Source: Vogesella sp. XCS3 | GTDB lineage: Bacteria; Pseudomonadota; Gammaproteobacteria; Burkholderiales; Chromobacteriaceae | Assembly: GCF_020616155.1 (NCBI RefSeq) | Contig: NZ_CP085530.1 | Coordinates: forward strand, 1,927,001-1,991,000 | Reading direction: 5' to 3' | Length of the DNA: 64,000 bases | In this document: piece after piece, positions 34,922 to 44,190 of the stretch | How positions within the stretch are numbered: position 1 is the first letter of the stretch | How the letters are laid out: each line of letters opens with the position of its first letter | Notes under the pieces: model-generated | The model's database searches: none | Seen by the model: only the letters and a program-made list of their open reading frames with translations | Told to the model about the DNA's origin: nothing | Program-made: the position numbers and the translations under genes

Positions 34922-35475
34922 GCGGTAAGTCCTTTCGATGTGGGCTGGGCGGCAGGGGGTTGCCAGCACCAGTGCCAGGGCTCGTACAAGTAGCCGCTGG
35001 CGTTGTTCCGGCCAAAGCTCATGGCAAAGCCATGGTTGGCCGCATGCTGCTGCAGCCAGGCAAAGGCCGCGGTAGTTTCAAAGTGCTCTTCCAGCACTGG
35101 CGAGCCCGGCGTGCCGATATCGATGGCACAGCCGGTGTGGTGCTCGCTGAAGCCGGGGGCGGCGCTGACGGCCAGAATGGTGTCCAGGCTCTGGCCGCGC
35201 GCCAGTTTGGCGGCCACGATCTCGTGCTGCCGCGCCACACTGCGAAACGCCGACACCAGAAACAGCGTCACGCCGGCGGCAGCTGCGGCATCGCGCATGG
35301 CCTGCCACGCCGTAGCCGCGCCGGGCAGCAAGTGGAACTCGCGCCCGGCGTCGTTGACGTCGGCCAGTACCAGGCTGGCTGCAGCTGCCTCGGCGTAAGG
35401 CTGCAGGCCGCGTGCGGCCAACCTGGCGGTGTCGATGCCCAGCTCGGCCAGACGCAGTGCCAGCTCGTCCTGCAT
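34918..35475 (-). CDS. M15 family D-Ala-D-Ala carboxypeptidase (VanY/DdcY type)
   Basis: A 185-residue zinc peptidase domain. The zinc/catalytic motifs are SEHHTGCAIDIG (SxHxxGxAxD) and EPWHWCW (ExxHW), with a substrate-binding Arg in LVSAFRSVARQ. Enzymes of this group trim D-Ala from peptidoglycan stem peptides. No signal peptide is visible at [15 protein letters not shown], so either it is cytoplasmic and acts on recycled peptides, or its true export signal is missing. It overlaps ubiE by one base and the OmpA lipoprotein by four. Confidence 0.88.
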   Translation of the reverse strand: MQDELALRLAELGIDTARLAARGLQPYAEAAAASLVLADVNDAGREFHLLPGAATAWQAMRDAAAAAGVTLFLVSAFRSVARQHEIVAAKLARGQSLDTILAVSAAPGFSEHHTGCAIDIGTPGSPVLEEHFETTAAFAWLQQHAANHGFAMSFGRNNASGYLYEPWHWCWQPPAAQPTSKGLTA

Positions 35476-36209
35476 CAGAACTTGATGCCTTTATGCAGCG
35501 CTACGACGCCGCCAGTCATATTGTGATAGTCCACGCGGCCAAAGCCGGCGTCCAGCATCATCTGCTTCAGGGTTTCCTGATCGGGGTGCATGCGGATGGA
35601 CTCGGCCAGGTACTGGTAGCTGTCGGCGTCATTGGCCACCAGCTTGCCCATCACCGGCAGCGCCTTGAAAGAGTAAAAATCGTACAGCGGCGACAGCGGC
35701 TTCCAGACCTTGGAAAACTCCAGCACGAACAGTTTGCCGCCCGGCTTCAGCACGCGGAACATCTCTTTCAGCGCGGCATCTTTATGCGTCATGTTGCGCA
35801 GGCCGAAAGCGACCGACACGGCGTTGAAGTAGTTATCGGGGAACGGCAGCTTTTCGGCATCGGCCAGCGATACCGGCAGGATCATGCCCTCGTCCAGCAG
35901 GCGGTCGCGGCCCACGGTTAGCATGGAGCTGTTGATGTCGGTGAGCCACACTTCGCCGCTCTTGCCCACTCGCTTGGCCCAGCCACGCGCCAGGTCGCCG
36001 GTACCGCCGGCGATGTCCAGCACCTTGTCGCCGGCACGCACGCCGGAGGTGGTGAGGGTGAAGTGCTTCCACACGCGGTGCAGGCCACCCGACATCAGGT
36101 CGTTCATCACGTCGTACTTTTGCGCTACCGAGTGGAATACCTCGGCCACCTTGCCCGCCTTTTCGCTTTCATCGACGGTTTTAAAACCAAAATGCGTCTG
36201 GTTGTCCAT
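35475..36209 (-). CDS. ubiE: ubiquinone/menaquinone C-methyltransferase UbiE
   Basis: A 244-residue SAM-dependent methyltransferase that adds the C2 methyl of ubiquinone (and the menaquinone methyl if that is made). It begins [20 protein letters not shown] and has [19 protein letters not shown], the SAM motif [17 protein letters not shown] and [20 protein letters not shown] followed by [13 protein letters not shown]. It is coupled to DUF971 upstream (2-base gap) and the M15 peptidase downstream (1-base overlap). Confidence 0.96.
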   Translation of the reverse strand: MDNQTHFGFKTVDESEKAGKVAEVFHSVAQKYDVMNDLMSGGLHRVWKHFTLTTSGVRAGDKVLDIAGGTGDLARGWAKRVGKSGEVWLTDINSSMLTVGRDRLLDEGMILPVSLADAEKLPFPDNYFNAVSVAFGLRNMTHKDAALKEMFRVLKPGGKLFVLEFSKVWKPLSPLYDFYSFKALPVMGKLVANDADSYQYLAESIRMHPDQETLKQMMLDAGFGRVDYHNMTGGVVALHKGIKF

Positions 36210-36211
36210 GC

Positions 36212-36583
36212 TTACTCCCTGCTCGCGCCTGCGGCGGCGAGGCGATTCAGATAATCCTGCCAGTACTGGTCGTGTTTTACGCCCAGCTCGTATAGGTAGG
36301 CCCAGCTATACAGGCCGCTGTCGTGGCCGTCGTCAAAAACAATTTTCAGCGCGTAGTGCCCCACCGGCTCCAGGCCGGTAATGGCCACGTGCTGCTTGCC
36401 GGTTTGCAGTACCTCGTTACCCACACCGTGTCCGCGTACCTCGGCCGAGGGGGAGTACACGCGCAGGTATTCGGCCGGCAGCCGGAAACGGGCACCGTCG
36501 TCAAAGCCGATTTCCAGCTGGCGCGATACCGCATGCAGGATCACGTCCTGCGGGCTGGCGCTATCGTGGGTCAATCCGCTCAT
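36212..36583 (-). CDS. DUF971 domain protein
   Basis: A 123-residue protein with a DUF971 domain, also found at the N-terminus of gamma-butyrobetaine hydroxylases ([20 protein letters not shown] is diagnostic). Some family members take part in iron-sulphur protein maturation, but the role of the stand-alone bacterial form is unclear. It commonly neighbours ubiE in betaproteobacteria, as here (2-base gap), and lies 4 bases after queA. Confidence 0.88.
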   Translation of the reverse strand: MSGLTHDSASPQDVILHAVSRQLEIGFDDGARFRLPAEYLRVYSPSAEVRGHGVGNEVLQTGKQHVAITGLEPVGHYALKIVFDDGHDSGLYSWAYLYELGVKHDQYWQDYLNRLAAAGASRE

Positions 36584-36587
36584 GGGC

Positions 36588-37613
36588 TTAGTCCTTGCGG
36601 GTCAGCAGCATGGCATCGCCATAGCTGAAGAAACGGTATTCCTGCGCTACAGCGTGCGCGTAAGCGGCACGCATCTCGGTGTAACCGGCAAAAGCCGACA
36701 CCAGCATCAGCAGCGTGGATTTGGGCAGGTGGAAGTTGGTCAGCAGCTTGTCCACCACATTAAAACGGTAGCCCGGCGTGATAAAGATATCGGTCTCGCC
36801 ACGGCCTGCCTTCAACACACCATCGCCACGGGCGGCGGATTCCAGCGCGCGCATGCTGGTGGTACCCACCGCCAGCACCTGGCGGCCGGCTGCGTGCGCG
36901 GTATTGATGGCATCTACTGTTGCCTGCGGGATATCGTAGATCTCGCTGTGCATTTTGTGGTCGGCAATATTGTCTACCCGCACCGGCTGGAAGGTACCTG
37001 CACCAACGTGCAGCGTGACATTGCACAACTTGACGCCTTTTGCGGCCAACTGCTGCAGCATGTCGTCGGTAAAGTGCAGGCCGGCGGTAGGCGCGGCAAC
37101 CGCGCCTTTTTCGCGCGCATACACGGTCTGGTAACGCTCGTCGTCGTCGCCGTCGGTATCGCGCTCGATATACGGTGGCAGCGGCAGCTTGCCGGAAGCA
37201 TCCAGAATATCGAATACGTTGGCCGCATCCAGAAAGCGCAGGCGGAACAGCTCGCCAACACGCTCTACCATCTCGGCCTGCCAGCGGTCGGCAAAAATCA
37301 GTCGCGTGCCCGGCTTGGGCGACTTGCTGGCGCGTACGTGGGCCAGCACGTGGTGCTCGTCCAGCACGCGCTCTACCAGCGCCTCGATCTTGCCGCCGCT
37401 GGCTTTTTCGCCAAACAGGCGCGCCTTGATCACGCGGGTATCGTTAAACACCATCACGTCACCGGCCTGCAAGGCATCGGCAAACGCGGAAAACTGCGCA
37501 TCAGCCAGCGTACTGCCGTTGACCAGCAACAGGCGGCTGGCACCGCGCACGGCGGGCGGGTGCTGCGCGATCAGGTTTTCGGGAAGGTGGTAATCAAAGT
37601 CGGAAACGTGCAT
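36588..37613 (-). CDS. queA: S-adenosylmethionine:tRNA ribosyltransferase-isomerase
   Basis: A 341-residue enzyme that transfers the ribosyl part of SAM to preQ1-modified tRNA to make epoxyqueuosine. It begins [19 protein letters not shown]; core motifs are [45 protein letters not shown] and [20 protein letters not shown]. The frame is open to 37709, but family homology begins at 37613. It is the promoter-proximal gene of the minus-strand string down to ubiB. TATAAT (minus strand, 37641-37646) lies about 28 bases upstream with only a weak -35. Confidence 0.95.
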   Translation of the reverse strand: MHVSDFDYHLPENLIAQHPPAVRGASRLLLVNGSTLADAQFSAFADALQAGDVMVFNDTRVIKARLFGEKASGGKIEALVERVLDEHHVLAHVRASKSPKPGTRLIFADRWQAEMVERVGELFRLRFLDAANVFDILDASGKLPLPPYIERDTDGDDDERYQTVYAREKGAVAAPTAGLHFTDDMLQQLAAKGVKLCNVTLHVGAGTFQPVRVDNIADHKMHSEIYDIPQATVDAINTAHAAGRQVLAVGTTSMRALESAARGDGVLKAGRGETDIFITPGYRFNVVDKLLTNFHLPKSTLLMLVSAFAGYTEMRAAYAHAVAQEYRFFSYGDAMLLTRKD

Positions 37614-37901
37614 GGCGGGTATCTTTTGGAAAACGTGGCGATTATACCTTTCGAGCGCCATCCCGTGGCAGCGTTCCCGGCACACCTTCTGCTTGTGCCA
37701 GATCAACAAGCGTTTTATCGCACCTCGCTAAAGTTTACTGGCTGCTTACAATGTGCCGATTTGTTAGTGCTTTCACTCGAATGCGCAACATTTTTCCAAC
37801 ACGTCCGCAACTTAAACACACGTTTGAAATGCGGCAATTGCTGGACATCTTGCTGACAATTGCGGCAAACTCGCGCCCATATCAAAACAGGGACTGACAC
37901 C
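37614..37901. other. divergent queA/aroQ intergenic region
   Basis: These 288 bases separate queA and aroQ and are richer in A/T than the genes. The only clear signal is a minus-strand TATAAT at 37641-37646, a likely -10 for queA. I see no riboswitch fold (for example preQ1) and no stable hairpin. Confidence 0.4.
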
Positions 37902-38351
37902 TTGACCCGAAAAATCCTCGTGCTGCACGGCCCCAATCTGAACCTACTCGGACTGCGCGAGCCACAGCACTACGGCCGGGACACCCTGGACGACATCAAC
38001 CAGCGCCTGCAAGTACAAGCCCGTGATGCCGGTTTTGAGCTGGATGTTCTGCAAAGCAACGCCGAACACGTGCTGATTGACCGTATCCACGCTTGCCTCA
38101 CCGACGGCACGGCTTTTGTCATCATCAACCCGGCGGCGTTTACCCATACCAGTGTGGCCATTCGCGATGCACTGGCTGGCGTCAAGGTGCCATTCATTGA
38201 AGTCCACTTATCCAACGTCCACGCCCGCGAGCCTTTCCGCCACCATTCGTATTTTTCGGATCTGGCGATAGGCGTGATTTGCGGCCTGGGCGCTGATGGC
38301 TACGCTCTGGCACTGGCTCACGCGATCAAGCGTCTGAGCCTGCCGGCATAA
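37902..38351 (+). CDS. aroQ: type II 3-dehydroquinate dehydratase
   Basis: A 149-residue enzyme of the shikimate pathway. The motifs [18 protein letters not shown] (with the catalytic Tyr loop), [16 protein letters not shown] and [20 protein letters not shown] (catalytic His) are complete. The start is a TTG at 37902, with AGGGA about eight bases before it; the protein then begins [11 protein letters not shown], as in homologues. A further TTG at 37860 would add 14 residues without homology. It is the first gene of the aroQ-accB-accC-prmA group, a common betaproteobacterial order. Confidence 0.95.
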   Translation: MTRKILVLHGPNLNLLGLREPQHYGRDTLDDINQRLQVQARDAGFELDVLQSNAEHVLIDRIHACLTDGTAFVIINPAAFTHTSVAIRDALAGVKVPFIEVHLSNVHAREPFRHHSYFSDLAIGVICGLGADGYALALAHAIKRLSLPA

Positions 38352-38378
38352 CACCCGAATACTATCCGAAGGAAGACC

Positions 38379-38843
38379 ATGGACCTGCGCAAACTGAAAA
38401 AGCTGATCGATCTCGTCGAGGAATCCGGCATTGCTGAACTCGAAGTGACCGAGGGCGAAGAAAAAGTCCGCATCACCCGCGTATCCGCCAATGCGGCGGT
38501 CAACTTCGCACAACCCATGCAAGTACACCTGCCGCAGCAGACTGCCCCGGTAGCTGCGCCGGTAGCCGCCGCCCCCACCGCGCCTGCCCCGGTAGCCGCC
38601 GCAGATAACGCCAACGCGGTGAAATCCCCGATGGTGGGTACCTTCTACCGCCGCCCGAGCCCAGGCTCCAAGCCGTTTGTAGAAGTCGGCCAGCAAGTCA
38701 ATGTAGGCGACACCCTGTGCATCATCGAAGCGATGAAGCTGATGAATGAAATCGAAGCCGAGCGCAGCGGTGTGGTGAAAGCCATCCTGATCGAAGAAGG
38801 CCAGCCGGTAGAGTTCGGCGAGCCGCTGTTCATCATCGAATAA
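38379..38843 (+). CDS. accB: biotin carboxyl carrier protein of acetyl-CoA carboxylase
   Basis: A 154-residue BCCP. The N-terminal part ([20 protein letters not shown]) binds biotin carboxylase. An Ala/Pro-rich linker follows, then the biotinyl domain with the modified Lys120 in [19 protein letters not shown] lies eight bases before the ATG. It supplies malonyl-CoA for fatty-acid synthesis together with AccC just downstream. A terminator-like hairpin separates it from accC. Confidence 0.97.
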   Translation: MDLRKLKKLIDLVEESGIAELEVTEGEEKVRITRVSANAAVNFAQPMQVHLPQQTAPVAAPVAAAPTAPAPVAAADNANAVKSPMVGTFYRRPSPGSKPFVEVGQQVNVGDTLCIIEAMKLMNEIEAERSGVVKAILIEEGQPVEFGEPLFIIE

Positions 38844-38869
38844 GCAGCGATCTGCCGTGAATTTCAAAT

Positions 38870-38899
38870 GACAGGGCACGCCAGCGTGCCCTGTCGTTT
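38870..38899 (+). terminator. attenuator-like terminator between accB and accC
   Basis: The 11-bp perfect stem GACAGGGCACG/CGTGCCCTGTC with loop CCAG is followed by GTTTT. It is 26 bases past the accB stop and 75 bases before the accC ATG. The T-run is short, so partial read-through is likely. Confidence 0.7.
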
Positions 38900-38974
38900 T
38901 CGCGTGAATTGAAGGGCTGCCAACAGCCCGAGCCCGATGCCGCTCGCAGGCATACGGGCTGCGGAGAAACCGAC

Positions 38975-40330
38975 ATGTTTGAAAAGATCCTGATCGCCAA
39001 CCGCGGGGAAATTGCCCTGCGTATCCAGCGCGCCTGCCGCGAAATGGGTATCAAGACCGTAGTCGTGCATTCCGAAGCCGACCGTGAAGCCAAATACGTC
39101 AAGCTGGCCGACGAGTCGGTCTGCATCGGCCCGGCATCGTCCACCCTGAGCTACCTGAACGTACCCGCCCTGATTGCTGCCGCCGAAGTCACCGACGCCC
39201 AGGCCATTCACCCGGGATACGGTTTCCTGTCCGAGAACGCCGACTTTGCCGAGCGCGTGGAGCAATCCGGCTTTGCCTTTATCGGCCCGCGCGCCGAAAC
39301 CATCCGCCTGATGGGCGACAAGGTATCGGCCAAGCAAGCCATGATCGAGGCCGGTGTGCCCACCGTACCCGGCGTGGCCGGCGCGCTGCCGGATGACCCG
39401 GTAGAAATCACCAAGATTGCCCGCAAGATCGGCTTCCCGGTCATCATTAAAGCCGCGGGTGGTGGTGGTGGCCGCGGCATGCGCGTGGTGCATACCGAAG
39501 CCGCGCTGATCAACTCGGTGAATATGACCCGTACCGAAGCCGGCGCTGCCTTTGGCAACCCCACCGTGTACATGGAAAAATTCCTGGAGCAGCCGCGCCA
39601 TATCGAAATCCAGATTCTGGCCGACCAGCACGGCAACGCCGTGTACCTGGGCGAGCGCGATTGCTCGATGCAGCGTCGTCACCAGAAGATCATCGAAGAA
39701 GCGCCAGCACCTGGCATTACCGCCGAACAGCGCCAGCGTATTGGTGAAGCTTGCGCCGAAGCCTGCCGCCGCATCGGCTACCGCGGTGCCGGTACGTTTG
39801 AATTCCTGTACGAAAACGGCGAGTTCTACTTCATCGAGATGAACACCCGCGTGCAGGTAGAACACCCGGTATCCGAGCTGATCACCGGCATCGATATCGT
39901 GCAAGAGCAGATCCGCATTGCTTTTGGCGAAAAGCTGCGCTTCACCCAGGAACAGATCGTGTTCAAGGGCCACGCGATGGAATGCCGTATCAACGCGGAA
40001 GACCCGTTCACCTTCATCCCGTCGCCAGGCAAGATTGAAAGCTACCACCCGGCCGGTGGCCCGGGCATCCGTATCGACTCGCACATCTACCAGGGCTACA
40101 CGGTTCCGCCCCACTACGACTCGATGATTGGTAAACTGATCTCTTATGGTGATACCCGCGAACAGGCCATGGCGCGCATGCGCGTTGCCCTGTCCGAAAT
40201 GGCCATCACCGGCATCAAAACCAATATCCCGCTGCATCAGGAACTCTTCATGGACAATGCCTTCCGTCAGGGCGGCACCAGTATCCATTATCTGGAAGAG
40301 CGCCTGGCGCAGCTGAAGAAAGGCAGTTAA
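38975..40330 (+). CDS. accC: acetyl-CoA carboxylase, biotin carboxylase subunit
   Basis: A 451-residue ATP-grasp enzyme that carboxylates the biotin on AccB. Motifs: [20 protein letters not shown], the glycine-rich ATP loop [35 protein letters not shown], and [18 protein letters not shown] with the catalytic Arg and Glu. The frame is open to 38909, but GGAG eight bases before the ATG at 38975 and the family start decide. It is followed by prmA after four bases. Confidence 0.97.
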   Translation: MFEKILIANRGEIALRIQRACREMGIKTVVVHSEADREAKYVKLADESVCIGPASSTLSYLNVPALIAAAEVTDAQAIHPGYGFLSENADFAERVEQSGFAFIGPRAETIRLMGDKVSAKQAMIEAGVPTVPGVAGALPDDPVEITKIARKIGFPVIIKAAGGGGGRGMRVVHTEAALINSVNMTRTEAGAAFGNPTVYMEKFLEQPRHIEIQILADQHGNAVYLGERDCSMQRRHQKIIEEAPAPGITAEQRQRIGEACAEACRRIGYRGAGTFEFLYENGEFYFIEMNTRVQVEHPVSELITGIDIVQEQIRIAFGEKLRFTQEQIVFKGHAMECRINAEDPFTFIPSPGKIESYHPAGGPGIRIDSHIYQGYTVPPHYDSMIGKLISYGDTREQAMARMRVALSEMAITGIKTNIPLHQELFMDNAFRQGGTSIHYLEERLAQLKKGS

Positions 40331-40334
40331 TTCC

Positions 40335-41225
40335 ATGGCATGGCTGCAAGCCACCATTCACGCTGACTCGGCCGTGGCCGAGAAACTGGCCGACGTCCTG
40401 ATGGACGTTGGCGCCCTGTCCGCCACCATCGAAGATGCGCTGGCGGGTACCGATGACGAGCAGCCGATTTTTGGCGAACCCGGCGAGCCGGTAGACCAGC
40501 TGTGGAGCCACAGCCTGATCAACAGCCTGTTTGCCGAAGACGCCGATGTCGCGCTGCTGGTGACCGCTGCGGCCAACCAGTGCCACATCGATGTGCCCAG
40601 CTACACGGTATCGCGCGTGGAAGAGCAGGACTGGGTACGCCTGACGCAAAGCCAGTTCGATCCGATCCGCATCTCCGACCGCCTGTGGATTACCCCCACC
40701 TGGCACACCTCGCCGGACCCGGCCGCCATCAACCTGCAGCTGGACCCGGGCCTGGCCTTTGGTACCGGTAGCCACCCGACTACCCGCCTGTGCCTGCAAT
40801 GGCTGGATCAGCAAATCCAGGGCGGCGAAACGGTGCTGGATTACGGTTGCGGTTCCGGCATTCTGGCTATTGCCGCGCTGAAACTGGGTGCCGGCGCCAC
40901 GCGTGGTATCGATATCGATGCCCAAGCCGTGCGCTCCAGTATCGATAATGCGCAGCAAAACAGCGTTAGCGCCGACTTTGGCCTGCCTGACACCCTACTG
41001 CCAGGCGAGTACGACGTTGTCGTGGCCAATATTCTGGCCAACCCGCTGCGCATGCTGGGCGAATTGCTGGCTAGCCATGTGAAAACCGGTGGTAAAATCG
41101 TGCTTTCCGGCATTCTTGCCGAGCAGGCCGAAGAGCTGTCCGCCATTTACGCCAAATGGTTCGACATGGACGCCGCCGTGTTCGACGAGGGCTGGACCCG
41201 ACTATCCGGAACCAAACGCCCGTAA
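40335..41225 (+). CDS. prmA: ribosomal protein L11 methyltransferase
   Basis: A 296-residue SAM-dependent enzyme that trimethylates L11. The N-terminal substrate-recognition domain begins MAWLQATIHADSAVAEKLAD. The family motif LDPGLAFGTGSHPTTRLCLQ, SAM motif VLDYGCGSGILAIAALKLGA and active-site DVVVANILANPLRML are intact. It begins four bases after accC and ends three bases before the zinc-ribbon protein gene, so all are co-transcribed. Confidence 0.96.
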   Translation: MAWLQATIHADSAVAEKLADVLMDVGALSATIEDALAGTDDEQPIFGEPGEPVDQLWSHSLINSLFAEDADVALLVTAAANQCHIDVPSYTVSRVEEQDWVRLTQSQFDPIRISDRLWITPTWHTSPDPAAINLQLDPGLAFGTGSHPTTRLCLQWLDQQIQGGETVLDYGCGSGILAIAALKLGAGATRGIDIDAQAVRSSIDNAQQNSVSADFGLPDTLLPGEYDVVVANILANPLRMLGELLASHVKTGGKIVLSGILAEQAEELSAIYAKWFDMDAAVFDEGWTRLSGTKRP

Positions 41226-41228
41226 AAC

Positions 41229-42437
41229 ATGAGCCAAACCACACAGTGCCCCAGCTGCCAGACCAAATTCAAAGTCTCTGACGCCCATCTCGCCCTCGCT
41301 GGCGGCATGGTACGCTGCGGGCGCTGCAGCCATGTTTTTCATGCACCCAGCCATCTGGAAGCCCTTGTACCGGAGGTGCCTGTGGCACCGCCGGTACCAC
41401 CGGCACCACCCGTCATGTCACAACCGGCCAAGGCTGCTGACATGCCCGGGCCAGATAGCCTGGACGACGATTTCGAGCTGGAGCTACCCGACTTCCAGCC
41501 TGCTCCGGTCAAACCGGCACCGGTCAGCCGCGAGCCGGTACAGGGGCTGCCAGACACCCCCATCCATGACGATGATTTCGATCTGCCGGACTTCGACCTG
41601 CTGGACAAACAGCGCGTTGCGGCCGAGCTAAGCCAGGCCGCGCCCAAGCCCGCCGAACCGGCAATTGCGCCGGATTTCCGCGCCGCCGCCGCCGAGGCCG
41701 AGGCCAACCGGCAGGAAATCGCGGCATTCCAGCAAGCGCTGGCCGAAGCCCTGCGTAGCCCGGCAAGCAATAAAAAGCTGTCTGCCTACCAGAACGAACC
41801 CGAGCCCGAGCCGGCTGAAGCGGACGAACCGGTAGCGCCAAGCCCTGCTCCGCTTATACAGCCACGCACGGAACCGGTTTTCAGCGCCGCGCCAGCCGAC
41901 ACCGCACCGCCCGAAGCGGACGAAACCACACCGGAAGCGCCTGCGGCCAACAGTAGTGCACTGAAAACCACCGTGCAAAGCCTGATTGTTCTGGTTTTAG
42001 GCTTGGCATTGCTAGGGCAGATTGCCTTCTTTAACCGCACCCGTATCAGCGCCGAAGCGCCCGAGCTACGCCCGGCGTTCGAAGCGCTGTGCGCCAGCCT
42101 GGGGTGTAGCGTACCGCTGCCCACCGACCGTCAGCTAATCCGTACCGAATGGTCCGAGCTGTCTTTTGTGCCGCAGAACGATCACCTGATCCAGCTGAAC
42201 GCCACGCTGAAAAACATGGCCAACTACCCGCAAGCCTTCCCGGTGATGGAGCTGACGCTGAAGGATGCCGAGGACAAGGTGGTAGCGCGCAAAGCTTTCC
42301 GCCCGGAAGACTACGTCCCGGCTAGCGAGTTCAAGCTAGGCCAATTCAACGGCAATAGCGAACTCAAGCTGCAGCTGCGCATGGAGATGACCCAGGGTAA
42401 GGCGCTGGGCTATAGCCTGCACTTTTACTACCCCTGA
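41229..42437 (+). CDS. zinc-ribbon and DUF3426 domain membrane protein
   Basis: A 402-residue protein common after prmA in betaproteobacteria. An N-terminal MJ0042-type zinc ribbon (QCPSCQTKFKVSD and VRCGRCSHVFHA, two CxxC pairs) leads into a ~190-residue acidic, Pro/Ala/Glu-rich disordered linker. One membrane helix (SLIVLVLGLALLGQIAFF, about residues 250-267) and a C-terminal DUF3426 domain, probably periplasmic, follow. The function is unknown; the layout suggests a cytoplasmic metal-binding head joined to an envelope domain. Confidence 0.88.
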   Translation: MSQTTQCPSCQTKFKVSDAHLALAGGMVRCGRCSHVFHAPSHLEALVPEVPVAPPVPPAPPVMSQPAKAADMPGPDSLDDDFELELPDFQPAPVKPAPVSREPVQGLPDTPIHDDDFDLPDFDLLDKQRVAAELSQAAPKPAEPAIAPDFRAAAAEAEANRQEIAAFQQALAEALRSPASNKKLSAYQNEPEPEPAEADEPVAPSPAPLIQPRTEPVFSAAPADTAPPEADETTPEAPAANSSALKTTVQSLIVLVLGLALLGQIAFFNRTRISAEAPELRPAFEALCASLGCSVPLPTDRQLIRTEWSELSFVPQNDHLIQLNATLKNMANYPQAFPVMELTLKDAEDKVVARKAFRPEDYVPASEFKLGQFNGNSELKLQLRMEMTQGKALGYSLHFYYP

Positions 42438-42450
42438 GCGAGCGCCCCCA

Positions 42451-42472
42451 GTGCCAGGCACTCGCCTGGCAC
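42451..42472 (+). terminator. possible terminator after the DUF3426 gene
   Basis: Stem GTGCCAGGC/GCCTGGCAC with loop ACTC; weaker outer pairs extend it. It starts 14 bases after the stop and has no T-run. Confidence 0.5.
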
Positions 42473-42540
42473 ACTCTGGGCAATACCTGCTTGAAATTCC
42501 TCCCGGATAAGCCACGATAATAAAAAACGTGGAGGATTCG

Positions 42541-43095
42541 ATGGCTCTGCACCCCTTTATCTATAAAGAAGAAACACTGGAAGTGGCAGGCAGCTTTCCG
42601 GAAGCCGGGCAGACATTGCCCAGCTTCATGCTGGTAGACGAACAGCTACGCGATGTCTCGCTGGAACGCTACCTTGGCCGCGTCAAGCTGGTAGTGACGC
42701 TACTCTCCATTGATGCGGAATCGGCAGGCATCTCCCTGTTGCAAGACTTGCGCCGTGCGCTGGAAGCCTGGCCCCTGCTGCAGTTCATTGTGGTTACCGT
42801 CGACTCCCCCTTCAGCCTGCAGCGTGCGCGGCGCGAGCACGGCCTGCCACAGGTAGTGTTGCTGTCCACCCTGCGCGGGCGCGACTTCCACAAACACTAT
42901 GGCGTGCTGCTGCAGGATATTCCGCTGGCAGGCATAACCTGCCCGGCGTTGTGGCTGGCGGATGAGCAGGACACCATCCATTTTGCCCAGCGGCTGGACG
43001 CTGACGAGCACGAATTTGATCTGGCCAGCCTGCGCGAAAAGCTGGCTATCGTGTTTTCCCCTCCGCCACCAGAAGCGCCCGCCGAAGACGATTAA
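42541..43095 (+). CDS. Tpx-like peroxiredoxin homologue lacking both catalytic cysteines
   Basis: A 184-residue protein that aligns along its length with thiol peroxidase Tpx: EVAGSFPEAGQTLPSFMLVD, LLSIDAESAGIS, VVLLSTLRGRDFHKHYGVLL and IPLAGITCPALWLAD match Tpx blocks in order. In Tpx the peroxidatic Cys lies in the SIDTxVC block; here the block reads SIDAESA, with Ala at that place. The resolving Cys of Tpx (RFCGAEG) is Arg here (ARREHG). One new cysteine lies in GITCPAL. It is therefore unlikely to be a normal peroxidase. GGAGG five bases before the ATG fixes the start. It may act as a chaperone, sensor or structural protein; this is open. Confidence 0.8.
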   Translation: MALHPFIYKEETLEVAGSFPEAGQTLPSFMLVDEQLRDVSLERYLGRVKLVVTLLSIDAESAGISLLQDLRRALEAWPLLQFIVVTVDSPFSLQRARREHGLPQVVLLSTLRGRDFHKHYGVLLQDIPLAGITCPALWLADEQDTIHFAQRLDADEHEFDLASLREKLAIVFSPPPPEAPAEDD

Positions 43096-43125
43096 GCGAG
43101 TAGCGGGCTACGTATCACACCCCAT

Positions 43126-43157
43126 AAAAACAAACCCCTTTCACCATGAAAGGGGTT
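43126..43157 (-). terminator. terminator of the grxC-secB-gpsA transcript
   Basis: On the minus strand AACCCCTTT, loop CATGGTG, AAAGGGGTT, then TGTTTTTATGG. It also faces the end of the Tpx-like gene and may work in both directions. An exact TGCGGCCAAC copy lies between it and the gpsA stop. Confidence 0.75.
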
Positions 43158-43184
43158 CTGCGGGCAGGCTGCGGCCAACCTTGT

Positions 43185-44180
43185 TCAGGGGGTGCCGAAC
43201 TCCGGCTTGGGCGTGCGGCCCAGCAGGCGTTCTACCACGCTCTGCGGCTTGGCCTGGTGGTACAAGAGCTCACACACGGCGGCGGTAATCGGCATATCCA
43301 CCTCCAGCCGCTCGGCCATGCGCAGCACCTCGCGTGCCGTAGGTACGCCTTCGGCTACGTGGCCCAGCTCGGCCAGAATGGTGTCCAGCGACTTGCCCTC
43401 GGCCAGTTTCAGGCCTACCTGACGGTTACGCGATAGCGCACCGGTGCAAGTCAGCAACAAATCGCCCACACCAGACAAACCCAGCATGCTTTGCTGGCTG
43501 CCGCCCAGCGCTACCGCCAGGCGGGTGATCTCGGCCAGGCCGCGGGTAATCAGCGCGGCGCGGGCGTTCATGCCAAAGCCCAAGCCATCGGCCACGCCGG
43601 TGGCGATCGCCATCACGTTTTTCACAGCGCCCCCCACCTCTACGCCCACCAGGTCATCGTTGGCATAGATGCGCAGCAAGGGGCTGTGCAGCTCTCGGGC
43701 AAAATCGCGGGCAAAGGCGTAGTTTTCCGAGGCCAGCGTCACGGCTGCCGGCAAACCCAGCGCCACTTCCTTGGCAAAGCTGGGGCCAGACAACACGCCA
43801 ACGGTTTTCAGGCGCGGAAACTCCTCGGCTACCACCTGATGTGGCAGCAGGCTGGAACCCGCCTCGAAGCCCTTGCACGCCCACAGGATGGGGGCGTCCA
43901 CTTTCAGGCGGGCCAGCTCTTTCAGGCTGGGGCGCAGGCCGGCAATCGGCGTGACCACCAACACCAGCTCGACCCCCATCACGGCTTCGGACAAATCTGC
44001 CGACAGGTGCAGGTTATCCGGGAACGGGCATTCGGGTAGATAGCGGCGATTCAGGCGGTTGGCCTGCATGTCTATCATTTGCGCGGCATCACGCCCCCAC
44101 AGGGTAACGTGGTGCTGGCGGCTAAAGGCCAGTGCCAGCGCCGTACCCCAGGCACCCGCACCAAGAACGGTAATCTTCAT
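43185..44180 (-). CDS. gpsA: NAD(P)-dependent glycerol-3-phosphate dehydrogenase
   Basis: A 331-residue enzyme making sn-glycerol-3-phosphate for phospholipids from dihydroxyacetone phosphate. It has the nucleotide-binding start [40 protein letters not shown], the catalytic Lys region [20 protein letters not shown] and [20 protein letters not shown]. The frame is open to 44345, but homology starts at 44180. It lies 10 bases after the SH3-domain gene on the same strand; secB-gpsA linkage is widespread in proteobacteria. Confidence 0.96.
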   Translation of the reverse strand: MKITVLGAGAWGTALALAFSRQHHVTLWGRDAAQMIDMQANRLNRRYLPECPFPDNLHLSADLSEAVMGVELVLVVTPIAGLRPSLKELARLKVDAPILWACKGFEAGSSLLPHQVVAEEFPRLKTVGVLSGPSFAKEVALGLPAAVTLASENYAFARDFARELHSPLLRIYANDDLVGVEVGGAVKNVMAIATGVADGLGFGMNARAALITRGLAEITRLAVALGGSQQSMLGLSGVGDLLLTCTGALSRNRQVGLKLAEGKSLDTILAELGHVAEGVPTAREVLRMAERLEVDMPITAAVCELLYHQAKPQSVVERLLGRTPKPEFGTP

Positions 44181-44190
44181 CACGGCTTTC

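Noticed and set aside
38864..40357. 497-codon minus-strand open frame opposite accC
   Set aside because: Shadow of accC; no ribosome binding site or family resemblance.
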